The position numbers were made by a program, and so were the translations under genes. Below the pieces are notes generated by a model, which worked only from the letters and a program-made list of their open reading frames with translations, was not told the origin of the DNA and ran no database searches. This document shows positions 7,741-15,838 of a stretch of DNA of 32,056 bases, piece by piece (position 1 is the first letter of the stretch; each line of letters starts with the position of its first letter). Source of the DNA: Akkermansia muciniphila (GTDB taxonomy: Bacteria > Verrucomicrobiota > Verrucomicrobiia > Limisphaerales > SIAT01); assembly GCA_945860945.1 (NCBI GenBank), contig CAMASG010000027.1, positions 1-32,056 on the forward strand, given 5' to 3'.

Positions 7741-8652
7741 ATGATTCTAATGGGAATTGCGGATGAGGGAGCTGTCACGATTGACGGCCAGATCAAGGTG
7801 ACGCAGGCGCTGGGTTGGAAACATATCGAGGCGCGCGCAGTCGAGGTGCCGGGTTTTCCGAAGGCCAATTATCATGACATCCCCGACGCTGCGTTCGATA
7901 TCGCGACTGGCAAACTGCACGCCGCCGGCCTGTCGGTCTATTGCTTTGGCTCGACCATCTGCAACTGGGCAAAGACGGTCGCGACGCCCCACGACGTGAC
8001 GCTCGCTGAGGTTCGACGCGCCATTCCTCGGATGCAACGGCTCGGCACCAAGTTTGTCCGCATCATGAGCTACAAGCCGGCTGATGATGCTGAGCAGACA
8101 CCGGCAGTCGTTTTCGATCGCGTGCGTGAGGTGACCAAGATGTTCCTCGACGCGGGCATTCAGCCGGTGCACGAGAACTGCATGAACCACGGCGGGATGA
8201 GCTGGCAGCACGGTCTTGAATTGATCGAGAAGGTGCAGGGTTTGAAGTGGGTCTTCGATACCGCCAACCCGATTTTCAACGCCGACCGCGCGAAGTCAAA
8301 GCCGTGGCCGAAGCAGGATCCGTGGGAGTTTTGGACGAACGTGAAAGCGCACGTCGCGCACATCCACATCAAGGACTGCGTCTGGAATCCTGCCAAGAAC
8401 GACGCTGACTACACGTTCCCCGGTGAAGGCGATGGCGCTGTCCGCCGCATCTTGAAGGATGCATTCGCGAATGGTTTCGATGGAGGAATCTCAATCGAAC
8501 CGCACATGACCGTCGTCTTCCACGACGCGCATTCCGTCGCACCCGAGCAGGCGATGTTCAACAACTTCGTCGAGTATGGTCAGCGTTTGGAGCGGCTTAT
8601 CAAAGAAGTGAAGGCCGAGCTGGCGCTGAAGAGGTCGCCGGCGACTTCGTAG
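7741..8652 (+). CDS. Sugar phosphate isomerase/epimerase (xylose isomerase-like TIM barrel)
   Basis: The 303-residue protein belongs to the AP-endonuclease-2/xylose-isomerase-like TIM-barrel family (PF01261). Candidate metal ligands lie in the expected strand ends: the Glu of VHENCMNH, the Asp of WVFDTANP, HIHIKDCVW, and SIEPH near the C terminus. Start ATG 7741 has a good GGAGA ribosome-binding site at 7731-7735 with 5-nt spacing. The pairing with an upstream Gfo/Idh/MocA oxidoreductase suggests joint action on a keto-sugar or inositol derivative; the actual substrate is unknown. It ends 9 nt before the nagB stop on the opposite strand. Confidence 0.87.
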   Translation: MILMGIADEGAVTIDGQIKVTQALGWKHIEARAVEVPGFPKANYHDIPDAAFDIATGKLHAAGLSVYCFGSTICNWAKTVATPHDVTLAEVRRAIPRMQRLGTKFVRIMSYKPADDAEQTPAVVFDRVREVTKMFLDAGIQPVHENCMNHGGMSWQHGLELIEKVQGLKWVFDTANPIFNADRAKSKPWPKQDPWEFWTNVKAHVAHIHIKDCVWNPAKNDADYTFPGEGDGAVRRILKDAFANGFDGGISIEPHMTVVFHDAHSVAPEQAMFNNFVEYGQRLERLIKEVKAELALKRSPATS

Positions 8653-8661
8653 CAGACTCGA

Positions 8662-9429
8662 TTACAGCAAGCTAACTGAGTCGGTGTCGAGCAGCAGCGT
8701 GCAGTGCGCCTGCTTGCGCAGAAATGATGCGGGGCAAGCGGTGCTGATCGGCCCGGTCAACGCGTCTTTCACAGCTTGCGCCTTTCGCTTCTCAGGACAG
8801 AGGCAGATCATCTTTTTCGCCGAACAGAGCATCGGAATGGTGAGCGTGAGCGCATACTTCGGCACGGCCTCAAGGCTCGGGAAGTGCCCCTCGCCAACCT
8901 GCTGCATGCAACAGGCGTGATCGAGTTCCACAATCTTCACCGCGAGCGGATCAGCGAAATCAGCCACCGGCGGATCGTTGAAGGCGATGTGCCCGTTTTC
9001 GCCGACGCCGAGACAGCAGAGGTCGATCGGCTTCTCGCGCAGCAACCGCGTGTAGCGCTCGCATTCCTTGATCGGTTCAGCAGCGTTGCCCTCCAAATAA
9101 TGAAACTTGCCCGGCTTGACGACAGTCTCGACTCGTTCGCGCATATAGCGGCGAAAGCTCGCCTTGTGCGACGGAGAAATGCCGAGGTACTCGTCCATGT
9201 GGAAAAGGGTGATCTTCGACCAGTCCAACCCGTTCATCGCGGCGAGTTGGGAGAGAAACAGAAGCTGGGAATTGCCCGTCGCGAGAATCACGTGCGCGCG
9301 ACCTTGCTGAGCGATTGTGTCACAGAGATAGGCGTGCACTTCACGTGCGGCGCCGTGGGCCATTTCCGATTGCTGGCCGTACACTCGGACGGATAATGCG
9401 TCCACGACGAACTGTTTCACTGGGTTCAT
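8662..9429 (-). CDS. nagB: Glucosamine-6-phosphate deaminase
   Basis: NagB isomerises and deaminates glucosamine-6-phosphate to fructose-6-phosphate and ammonia, feeding amino sugars into glycolysis. The 255-residue product has VILATGNSQLLFLSQL, LFHMDEYLGI (Asp79/Glu80 region), SFRRYMRE, and GVGENGHIAFNDPP, the hallmark of the NagB/6-phosphogluconolactonase family. The Asn-Gly-His-Ile-Ala-Phe-Asn core favours the deaminase over lactonase. ATG 9429 (MNPVKQ) is chosen; a TTG at 9453 would add eight residues and has no better signal. The neighbouring sugar oxidoreductase and isomerase suggest a carbohydrate catabolism cluster. It diverges from hisD. Confidence 0.92.
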   Translation of the reverse strand: MNPVKQFVVDALSVRVYGQQSEMAHGAAREVHAYLCDTIAQQGRAHVILATGNSQLLFLSQLAAMNGLDWSKITLFHMDEYLGISPSHKASFRRYMRERVETVVKPGKFHYLEGNAAEPIKECERYTRLLREKPIDLCCLGVGENGHIAFNDPPVADFADPLAVKIVELDHACCMQQVGEGHFPSLEAVPKYALTLTIPMLCSAKKMICLCPEKRKAQAVKDALTGPISTACPASFLRKQAHCTLLLDTDSVSLL

Positions 9430-9482
9430 ATTTACAATCTGGCTCACGTACAAATCATCTACTGCGAACGTGGCGCCAGCCT

Positions 9483-9501
9483 ATGAGGTGCCGTCCCTCA
9501 T
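9483..9501. other. Inverted repeat between nagB and hisD
   Basis: ATGAGG (9483-9488) and CCTCAT (9496-9501) form a 6-bp dyad with a 7-nt centre in the nagB-hisD divergent intergenic region, upstream of the putative hisD promoter. It could be an operator or a chance hairpin. No family of regulator can be assigned. Confidence 0.25.
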
Positions 9502-9516
9502 TTCAAGCGCGCTGCT

Positions 9517-9545
9517 TTGACTTTTGCGAGCGCATCTCCTAGCCT
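9517..9545 (+). promoter_or_regulatory. Putative hisD promoter (leaderless geometry)
   Basis: TTGACT (9517-9522) and TAGCCT (9540-9545) are separated by 17 nt. The -10-like box ends 9 nt before the hisD ATG, so transcription would start 2-3 nt upstream of the ATG or at it. The -35 is strong (5 of 6) and the -10 weak (3 of 6). Confidence 0.4.
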
Positions 9546-9554
9546 CGCCGCGCG

Positions 9555-10853
9555 ATGAATGTCCTTCGCCACACCAACACAGGTTTCGCCGGAAAACTCG
9601 ATCGATTGACGCATACCTCGAGCTTGTTCGATCCGGAGATTGAGCAGCGTGCCCGCGATATTCTGAAGGCCGTACGCGCCCGAGGCGATGCCGCGCTTCT
9701 CGAATTCACTGAGCGTTTTGATGGAGCTGAACTCACGGTCGAGCAACTGACGGTTTCGCGCGCCGAACTCTTCAATGCCGCGCTCGCCGTCGAGGAACCG
9801 CTGCGTGCCGCGATGGCGCTTGCGGGGAAAAACATCGCCGTGTTCGCCCGCCGTTCGTTGCGCCGAAACTGGTCCGTTCGCAACGCTCAGGGCGCGAAAG
9901 TTGGCGAGAAGTTTGACCCTTTCCAGCGTGTCGGCATCTACGTTCCTGGCGGTAAAGCACCGCTTGCCTCGACCGCGTTGATGACCATCACGCTTGCTCG
10001 CGCCGCCGGATGTCCTCAAATCGTCGTCTGCACGCCGTGCGGTAAAGATGGGAATGTGAATCCGGCACTGCTACACGCCGCGCGTATGGCTGGCGCGACA
10101 GAGATTTACAAAGTCGGCGGTGCGCAAGCCATCGCTGCGATGGCGTTTGGCACATCAACCATTCGGCGCGTGCAGAAAATCTTCGGCCCCGGCAACGCTT
10201 ACGTGGTCGCCGCCAAGCGCCTTCTCTTTGGCCAAGTCGCGATGGACTTGCTGCCTGGTCCGAGTGAAGTGCTCGTGCTCGCCGACGACACAGCCAATGC
10301 ACGCTTCGCCGCCGCCGATTTGCTCGCGCAGGCCGAGCACGGCTCCGGTCACGAGCGCGTCTGGCTTGTCACGCCGTCATTGAAACTTCTCCGTGCCGTC
10401 GAGAAAGAGATCGCGAAGCAGCTTCCGAAGCGAACGCGTCGCGAGTTCATCGCCAAGGCTCTCGCCGCGAACGGTTGGCTTATCCAAGTGAAATCGTTGG
10501 AGCAGGGGATTGATCTCGCCAATCAACTTGCGCCCGAGCATTGCGAGGTGATGACGCGCAACGCGCGAAAGGTTTCGGAACGAATTATCACCGCTGGTGC
10601 TATTTTCCTCGGTCACGACTCGCCGACGGTGCTCGGCGATTACGTGGCCGGCCCGAGTCACACGCTGCCGACGGGCGGCGCAGGCGCTTCATTTGCGGGC
10701 CTCACGGTCGACCAATTTCAGCGGCGCACGAGCATTGTCGAATACACGCCTGCTGCGTTGAAGAAGTCCCTCGCCGCAGTGGAACAGTTCGCTGCGATCG
10801 AAGGATTGGATGCGCACGGTCATTCTGCTGCGATTCGATTGGAGCGCAAATGA
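9555..10853 (+). CDS. hisD: Histidinol dehydrogenase
   Basis: HisD carries out the last two oxidations of histidine synthesis, histidinol to histidine, with NAD+ and zinc. The 432-residue length is typical. Recognisable blocks are RARGDAALLEFTERFDG, GEKFDPFQRVGIYVPGGKAPL, VGGAQAIAAMAFGT, KIFGPGNAYVVAAKRLLFG, and GPSEVLVLADDTANARFAAADLLAQAEHG, where Gln and His are zinc ligands. The end has NQLAPEHCEVMTR, GAIFLGHDSPTVLGDYVAGPSHTLPTGGAGA and the C-terminal GLDAHGHSAAIR His. ATG 9555 is the only suitable start. It overlaps hisC by 4 nt (ATGA), a coupled his pair. The other his genes are not in the window. Confidence 0.97.
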   Translation: MNVLRHTNTGFAGKLDRLTHTSSLFDPEIEQRARDILKAVRARGDAALLEFTERFDGAELTVEQLTVSRAELFNAALAVEEPLRAAMALAGKNIAVFARRSLRRNWSVRNAQGAKVGEKFDPFQRVGIYVPGGKAPLASTALMTITLARAAGCPQIVVCTPCGKDGNVNPALLHAARMAGATEIYKVGGAQAIAAMAFGTSTIRRVQKIFGPGNAYVVAAKRLLFGQVAMDLLPGPSEVLVLADDTANARFAAADLLAQAEHGSGHERVWLVTPSLKLLRAVEKEIAKQLPKRTRREFIAKALAANGWLIQVKSLEQGIDLANQLAPEHCEVMTRNARKVSERIITAGAIFLGHDSPTVLGDYVAGPSHTLPTGGAGASFAGLTVDQFQRRTSIVEYTPAALKKSLAAVEQFAAIEGLDAHGHSAAIRLERK

Positions 10854-11941
10854 AACTGGTGCGTCCACTCGTCGAGCGACTCCACGCCTACGTGCCGGGT
10901 GAGCAACCGAAAATCAGAGGGTTGATCAAACTCAACACCAACGAGAATCCCTATCCGCCCTCGCCTAAAGTTCTGCGCGCAATAAAAGCGGCTGTGGACG
11001 GACGGCTGCGGCTTTATCCAAATCCATCCGCGCAGGCGCTGCGTGAGAAACTCGCCAAGCTCCATGGCTGTGGGCCGGAGAATATCATTATCGGCAACGG
11101 CTCGGATGAGCTGCTTGGTCTGGCGACGCGGGCTTTTGTCGAGCCGGAGGCAAATCGGACCGTGAGTCCATCGCGGTTGATGGTTCAATACTTTACGCCA
11201 AGCTACTCGCTTTATCCTGTTCTCGCCGACATCCACGGCGCGAAGCGAAACGCCGTACCGCTGCCGGCAGATTTCAGTTTGCCTTCCACACGCGAGTTGA
11301 AGCGTGGCGGTCAATGGGATTTCAAAGCGGCACTGTCATTGATCACCACACCGAACGCTCCAACAGGTCGCGGCTATTCGTGCGCGGAATTACGCTTGCT
11401 CTGCAAAGCGCAGAAAGGTGTGACAGTTCTCGACGAAGCCTACGTCGATTTCGCGAAGGAAGATGCGCTGGCGCTGGCGCTCGAGTTTCCGCACGTTCTG
11501 GTTTCGCGCACATTCAGCAAGGCTTACTCGCTTTGTTTCCAGCGAGTGGGCTATTTCATTGGGCATCCTGCGCTCATCGCGGCGCTGGACAAGGTTCGAG
11601 ACAGCTACAACGTGAATGGCCTCGGGCAAGTTGCCGCATTGGCGACGCTCAGTGATCTGCCGCATTATCGGAAGAACTTCCGCCGCATCGTTGCCACACG
11701 TGAACAGTTGCGTCGCGAACTAACGGGACTTGGCTTCGCCGTGTTGCCGAGCCAGACGAATTTCCTTTTCGCAAAGCCGCCCTATTTTCCGGCAGGCGAA
11801 TGGCTGGAAAAGCTACGTTCCCAAAAGATTCTCGTGCGCTGGTTCAATTACGTTGAGACGCGTGATTACCTACGCATCACCATCGGCTCCGAGCGCGAAG
11901 CGATCATGCTCTTGCGCGCGGTACGTTCCATCCTCAAATAA
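10850..11941 (+). CDS. hisC: Histidinol-phosphate aminotransferase
   Basis: HisC is a fold-type I PLP enzyme that transfers an amino group from glutamate to imidazole-acetol phosphate. The 363-residue protein shows IKLNTNENPYPPSP, LRLYPNPSAQALREKLA, IIGNGSDELLGLATRAF, TTPNAPTGR, VLDEAYVDFA, and VSRTFSKAYSLCFQRVGYFIG with Schiff-base Lys224. The segment after the lysine is SLCFQRVGY instead of the common GLAGLRVGY, a mild divergence. ATG 10850 overlaps the hisD stop. The reading frame is open further upstream, but that part is antiparallel to no family feature and overlaps hisD, so it is excluded. The next gene follows after 1 nt. Confidence 0.95.
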   Translation: MKLVRPLVERLHAYVPGEQPKIRGLIKLNTNENPYPPSPKVLRAIKAAVDGRLRLYPNPSAQALREKLAKLHGCGPENIIIGNGSDELLGLATRAFVEPEANRTVSPSRLMVQYFTPSYSLYPVLADIHGAKRNAVPLPADFSLPSTRELKRGGQWDFKAALSLITTPNAPTGRGYSCAELRLLCKAQKGVTVLDEAYVDFAKEDALALALEFPHVLVSRTFSKAYSLCFQRVGYFIGHPALIAALDKVRDSYNVNGLGQVAALATLSDLPHYRKNFRRIVATREQLRRELTGLGFAVLPSQTNFLFAKPPYFPAGEWLEKLRSQKILVRWFNYVETRDYLRITIGSEREAIMLLRAVRSILK

Positions 11942-11942
11942 A

Positions 11943-13571
11943 ATGTCGGCTGGCCTGCCCTCCTGCGTCATTCACGAGGACGAGCATCTGCTCGTGGTGA
12001 ACAAGCCGGCTGGCTGGAACACTCACGCGCCCAGCCCGTATGCCGGCGAAGGTATTTACGACTGGCTGCGTCATCGAGAACCACGCTGGGCCGAGCTTGC
12101 CATCATCCACCGCCTCGACAAAGAGACGAGCGGCGTGATGGTCTTCGGTAAAACTCCGTTGGCGAACTGCTCGCTCACGGAGCAATTCACCAATCGCGAG
12201 GTGCGAAAGAAATATCTACTGCTCACGGACCGCAAAGTGGCGCAGCGCGAATTCACGACGAAGTCGAATATAGCGCGCCAAGGCGATCGTTACGGAAGTT
12301 CTCGTGATGGCGAATCGGCGGAGACGCGATTCCGTGTGCTTGAATGTGTGGATAGTCGAACACTTGTCGAAGCCGAGCCGCTAACTGGTCGCACCCATCA
12401 GATTCGCGTTCACGCCGCGGAGAACAATTTTCCTATTCTCGGCGACACGCTCTACGGCGGTACATCTACGGCGCGTGTGCATCTTCATTCCGCCGAACTG
12501 ACGTTCAAACATCCCGCCAGCGGTGAGTCGCTGAGTTTCACTGTCCCGCCGCGCTTTGAATCCGATGCGCGACTGGCCTTGCGCGCCGCAGCGATTGAAC
12601 CGCTGCAAACGGATGCTTTTCGCATTATTCATGGAGCATCGGACGGTTGGCCCGGTTGGTACGTGGAACGGCTCGAAGGATTCATTTTATCACAAATCGA
12701 ACAACCACTGAACGAGCGCCAACGAATCCTGCTTGCCCAAATCTGTGACACGTCTGAGAAGCAAGTCGCCGTCGGACATGTCGCGGTTCCTATCTTGCGC
12801 GGCGCGTATCACAAAACGCTCACGCGACAGGTTCGGAAAACGACGACGGGCGAGGCTTCACCGCAGCTCGTACTAGGTGAAGCGGCGCCGGAACGCTTTG
12901 CCATCCGCGAAAATGGTGTGCGCTTCGAACTCAGTTTCAACGAGGGCTACTCGGTTGGCTTGTTTCTGGATCAACGTGATAACCGACGCCGATTTATTGC
13001 GAACCACGTCGCGGCAGATTTTCCGCTGTTTACCGACGGAGCGGTTGGCCGGGAAGTGCTGAACACGTTCGCCTATACGTGCGGTTTCTCAGTCTGCGCC
13101 GCCGCTGCAGGCGCGCGCGTGACGAGCCTCGATCTTTCTCGAAAATATTTGGATTGGGGACGGCGCAACTTCGCGCTGAACGAATTGGATGCGGCGGCGC
13201 ACGATTTCATCTATGGCGACGCGTTCGACTGGATGCGACGGTTCGCGAAGAAGGGGCGGGCCTTTGACGCCATCGTGCTCGATCCACCGACATTCTCGCA
13301 GTCGAAAGAGAGTGGCGTGTTTCGAGCGGAGAAAGATTACGGTCGGTTGGTTGACGCGGCATTGAAACTCCTTCGGCCAGCAGGCGTGTTGCTCGCGTCG
13401 ACCAACGCCGCGGCCGTGCGCCCAGAGGATTTCATCGCGATGGTGACGGCTTCGGTGCAGAGCGCAGGCCGGCGCGTACTCCAGCAACATTACGTACCGC
13501 AGCCTCCGGATTTTCCGATTAGCCGCGAAGAGCCAGCGTATCTGAAGACGCTTTGGCTGCGGATTTCGTAA
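11943..13571 (+). CDS. Fused RluA-type pseudouridine synthase and RlmI-like SAM methyltransferase
   Basis: The 542-residue product joins two RNA-modifying enzymes. Residues ~8-205 are an RluA-family pseudouridine synthase: LLVVNKPAGWNTHAP, IIHRLDKETSGVMVFGK with catalytic Asp59, and PLTGRTHQIRVHAAENNFPILGD. Residues ~222-542 resemble RlmI/RlmK-type class I methyltransferases: a central domain starting FRIIHGASDGWPGWYVERLEGF, then GYSVGLFLDQRDNRR at 335-349. The SAM site begins EVLNTFAYTCGFSVCAAAAGA, and LDPPTFSQSK (446-455) is the catalytic-loop motif. No S4 domain is present. It probably makes a pseudouridine and a methyl-cytosine or methyl-guanine in rRNA; the target positions are unknown. 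ATG 11943 is 1 nt after the hisC stop; upstream in-frame codons overlap hisC and match nothing. Both catalytic signatures look intact. Confidence 0.9.
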   Translation: MSAGLPSCVIHEDEHLLVVNKPAGWNTHAPSPYAGEGIYDWLRHREPRWAELAIIHRLDKETSGVMVFGKTPLANCSLTEQFTNREVRKKYLLLTDRKVAQREFTTKSNIARQGDRYGSSRDGESAETRFRVLECVDSRTLVEAEPLTGRTHQIRVHAAENNFPILGDTLYGGTSTARVHLHSAELTFKHPASGESLSFTVPPRFESDARLALRAAAIEPLQTDAFRIIHGASDGWPGWYVERLEGFILSQIEQPLNERQRILLAQICDTSEKQVAVGHVAVPILRGAYHKTLTRQVRKTTTGEASPQLVLGEAAPERFAIRENGVRFELSFNEGYSVGLFLDQRDNRRRFIANHVAADFPLFTDGAVGREVLNTFAYTCGFSVCAAAAGARVTSLDLSRKYLDWGRRNFALNELDAAAHDFIYGDAFDWMRRFAKKGRAFDAIVLDPPTFSQSKESGVFRAEKDYGRLVDAALKLLRPAGVLLASTNAAAVRPEDFIAMVTASVQSAGRRVLQQHYVPQPPDFPISREEPAYLKTLWLRIS

Positions 13572-13592
13572 AGGTTCGCGCAGGTAGAGGAT

Positions 13593-14063
13593 TTAGAGCG
13601 GCTTTCGAAAACGTTCCCGCTCGCGGCGGTTAAATGTCTCGATGTCGGTTTTCATTTCACCGAGGGATTGGGCGAGAACGCGAATGAATTGACCGCAGCT
13701 CTGGGCCATTCCGCCAAGGCCGATGACGGTGTCGCGCTCGGCGAAGTCGTCAGTGATGACGAGTACTTCGCCGTAGGGTTTCATGCGGTGCGCGGTGCGC
13801 TCGATCATGTCGTCGGCCGTCTGCCCGGATTTTGAGTAGAGCACCTCGACAGTGGGCGTGGAAATCGGCTTGGGCGCGCCGGAAGGAGCATTGGCACCAT
13901 CGAAGAAGATGCTGATGGGCGTTCCGGAAGCGTCGTGATATTGCGTGAGGATGGCCACCAATTCGTCGCGTGCGGCAGCGGAAAAGCGCGGCTTTCCTTC
14001 GGCTAGCTCCGGCCACGCGTGCAGCAGGCTGTACCCATCCACAAGAATCCGCACGAGCGCCAT
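13593..14063 (-). CDS. YacP/Rae1-like NYN-domain ribonuclease
   Basis: The 156-residue protein matches the YacP-like NYN family (PF05991), PIN-fold nucleases. Visible features are ILVDGYSLLHAWPEL with the first acidic residue Asp9, FDGANA, VEVLYSKSGQTADDMIERTAH with paired Asp residues, and LVITDDFAERDTV. These acidic residues are where NYN/PIN enzymes bind metal. In Bacillus the relative Rae1 cleaves mRNA on the ribosome, so an RNase role linked to translation is plausible but not shown. ATG 14063 gives the family N terminus. It ends 22 nt from the fusion gene on the other strand and diverges from cobW. Confidence 0.85.
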   Translation of the reverse strand: MALVRILVDGYSLLHAWPELAEGKPRFSAAARDELVAILTQYHDASGTPISIFFDGANAPSGAPKPISTPTVEVLYSKSGQTADDMIERTAHRMKPYGEVLVITDDFAERDTVIGLGGMAQSCGQFIRVLAQSLGEMKTDIETFNRRERERFRKPL

Positions 14064-14193
14064 GTCGGCAACGTACGAAAGGAATGCGCGAAAGAGAATC
14101 AGAAAGTCGTTGTGAGAAAGAAACGCCGTTGAAAGTGTGGCTCGAAAGGCTTCTCAAGCCGCCATCGCGCTGCTAGGCTGGAGATGGTTATTT

Positions 14194-15249
14194 ATGAAAA
14201 AGAAATCGATTGTGCCGGCGACGGTGTTGACTGGATTCTTGGGCGCAGGGAAAACGACCTTGCTGTCGCATCTGCTCACGCAACCGCACGGATACAAGTG
14301 CGCCATCATCATCAACGAATTTGGTTCGGTGGGGATTGATAACCAGATTTTGGTCGGGGCAGACGAGGAAATCGTGGAACTGAGCAACGGCTGTCTCTGC
14401 TGCCGAGTGCGCGGCGATTTGGTGAAGTGCATCGAAGAGTTGTTCAGCAAGGCAAAGAAGTTCGATTACATCATCATCGAGACGACGGGCTTGGCGGATC
14501 CCAGCCCGATCTCGTACACGTTCTTCCAGGAAAACTTCGCCGACCGCGTGCGGTTGGACGCCATCGTAACGGTGGTGGACGCGCGTCACATCGAGAAATC
14601 GCTGAGCGAAGCGCCCGAAGCGTCCGCGCAGGTGGCGTTTGCTGATGTGTTATTACTGAACAAGACCGACCTCGTGGACGAGTCGGCACTGGAACGGATC
14701 ACAACGCGTCTGCGTCGGATGAATCGCCTCGCGCAAATTCATCGAACGGAACGTTCGCAGATTGATGTTAGCAAAATCCTGAACGTGAGGTCCCGCGACC
14801 TCGCGGCTCCGACGATACCGCTGGAAACTGAGTCCCACGATGAACATTCTCATGACGAGCATTGTTCGCATTCGAATCACGACCATGACCACAGTCACGG
14901 TTGCGACCATGACCACGATCACAGCAACGCGGATCATGGACATCACGATGATGCGGTGAAATCCTTTGTCATCGCCGAAGACCGTCCATTGGATTTGAAG
15001 AAAACAGAGCAGTGGTTAGCCGAGTTGCTCGGAAAGTCGGGCGAGCAGATTTACCGTAGCAAAGGCATCCTCCACATCAAGGGGCAGGCGAAACGTGTGA
15101 TTTTTCAGGGTGTGCAGATGATGTTCGATAACGCTCCTGATCGCTTCTGGAATCCCGGCGAAAAGCGCCAAAGCCAGCTTGTGTTCATTGGCCGCGACCT
15201 CGATGAAGCGGCGATTCGCCAAGGGTTTGCCGATTGCGTGGCCTCTTGA
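14194..15249 (+). CDS. CobW/COG0523 family GTPase with His-rich metal-binding loop
   Basis: G3E-family GTPases of this group are metal chaperones or insertases. The 351-residue protein has Walker A GFLGAGKTT (14-22), INEFGSVGIDNQIL, the metal motif GCLCC (66-70), IIETTGLADPSPI as Walker B and switch, and LLNKTDLVD as the guanine-specificity motif. A linker at about 215-253 is rich in His/Asp (at least 16 His) and is followed by a CobW C-terminal domain. The His-rich linker favours zinc, or less likely cobalt or nickel, handling. No vitamin B12 genes are nearby, so it is unlikely to be CobW proper. The ATG at 14194 has a GGAG site at 14180-14183; the in-frame ATG at 14137 would add 19 residues that do not fit the family. 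I do not see a clear Zur box. Confidence 0.92.
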   Translation: MKKKSIVPATVLTGFLGAGKTTLLSHLLTQPHGYKCAIIINEFGSVGIDNQILVGADEEIVELSNGCLCCRVRGDLVKCIEELFSKAKKFDYIIIETTGLADPSPISYTFFQENFADRVRLDAIVTVVDARHIEKSLSEAPEASAQVAFADVLLLNKTDLVDESALERITTRLRRMNRLAQIHRTERSQIDVSKILNVRSRDLAAPTIPLETESHDEHSHDEHCSHSNHDHDHSHGCDHDHDHSNADHGHHDDAVKSFVIAEDRPLDLKKTEQWLAELLGKSGEQIYRSKGILHIKGQAKRVIFQGVQMMFDNAPDRFWNPGEKRQSQLVFIGRDLDEAAIRQGFADCVAS

Positions 15250-15273
15250 TTGCCCCCGTTGGATTGGTTTAAT
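15246..15273 (+). promoter_or_regulatory. Putative promoter before the FmdB gene (leaderless geometry)
   Basis: TTGATT (15246-15251) and TTTAAT (15268-15273) are spaced by 16 nt. The -10-like box ends 6 nt before the ATG at 15280, so transcripts would begin at the start codon. It overlaps the end of the CobW-like gene, so readthrough from cobW is also possible. Confidence 0.35.
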
Positions 15274-15279
15274 TGAGCT

Positions 15280-15537
15280 ATGCCGATTTACGAATACGAG
15301 TTGTGCGATGGCGATTGCAAAGTCTGCAGCGGTAAATTCACGTTGCACCGTCCGGCGAGCGCGCCGCAGCTCAAGGAGTGTCCTGCCTGCCACAAACCGG
15401 TGCGCAAAATCTTCTCGGTGTTCAACTCGCCGACGGTGGGCGTCTCCGTCTCGAAAGCGAACGACGCCGGTTTCACTGTCCTCAAGCGAATCAGCAAAGG
15501 CGAATACGAGGTGCACAAACCCAAGAAAGGGGTTTGA
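15280..15537 (+). CDS. FmdB-family zinc ribbon protein
   Basis: This is an 85-residue protein opening with MPIYEYELCDGDC, the start of the FmdB/CxxC_CXXC_SSSS family (PF09723). Two Cys pairs, CKVCSG and CPACHK, make a probable zinc ribbon. The loop between them is longer than in typical members and has an extra Cys (CDGDC). The family is named after a putative regulator, but its function is not settled. The C-terminal half is basic and could bind nucleic acid. It lies downstream of the metal GTPase, and its stop is directly followed by the acylphosphatase start. Confidence 0.85.
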   Translation: MPIYEYELCDGDCKVCSGKFTLHRPASAPQLKECPACHKPVRKIFSVFNSPTVGVSVSKANDAGFTVLKRISKGEYEVHKPKKGV

Positions 15538-15538
15538 T

Positions 15539-15817
15539 GTGCCGCGCGTCCGTCTCCACGTTTTTTACGCTGGGCGCGTGCAGGGCGTCGGGTTTCGTTA
15601 CGCCGCCAAACAGACGGCCGTCGGCTACGAAGTGACGGGCACGGTGCGCAATCTGCCCGATGGTCGCGTGGAGTTGGTAGCTGAAGGTGACCAAACCGAA
15701 CTGGAGGCTTTTCAAGAGGGAATTCGTGAGGCAGGATTGCGGGGCTTGATTCGAAATGAGCAGGCACTTTGGAGCGAAGCCAGCGGTGAATTCCGTGGTT
15801 TCGAGATTGTCCGATAG
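15539..15817 (+). CDS. acyP: Acylphosphatase
   Basis: Acylphosphatase hydrolyses carboxyl phosphates such as acetyl phosphate and carbamoyl phosphate. The 92-residue protein has the usual length and the two catalytic motifs: GRVQGVGFRYAA with phosphate-binding Arg20, and GTVRNLPDGRVELVAEG with Asn38. The frame is open upstream, but only the GTG at 15539 gives the family N terminus. That GTG sits 1 nt after the FmdB stop and is preceded by an AAAGGGG-like ribosome site. It probably shares the FmdB transcript. Confidence 0.93.
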   Translation: MPRVRLHVFYAGRVQGVGFRYAAKQTAVGYEVTGTVRNLPDGRVELVAEGDQTELEAFQEGIREAGLRGLIRNEQALWSEASGEFRGFEIVR

Positions 15818-15838
15818 GATTGAGGTTTAGTTCCACTT

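Noticed and set aside
10541-10849. Upstream extension of the hisC frame
   Set aside because: It overlaps the conserved end of hisD and encodes no HisC-like sequence; ATG 10850 gives the family N terminus.
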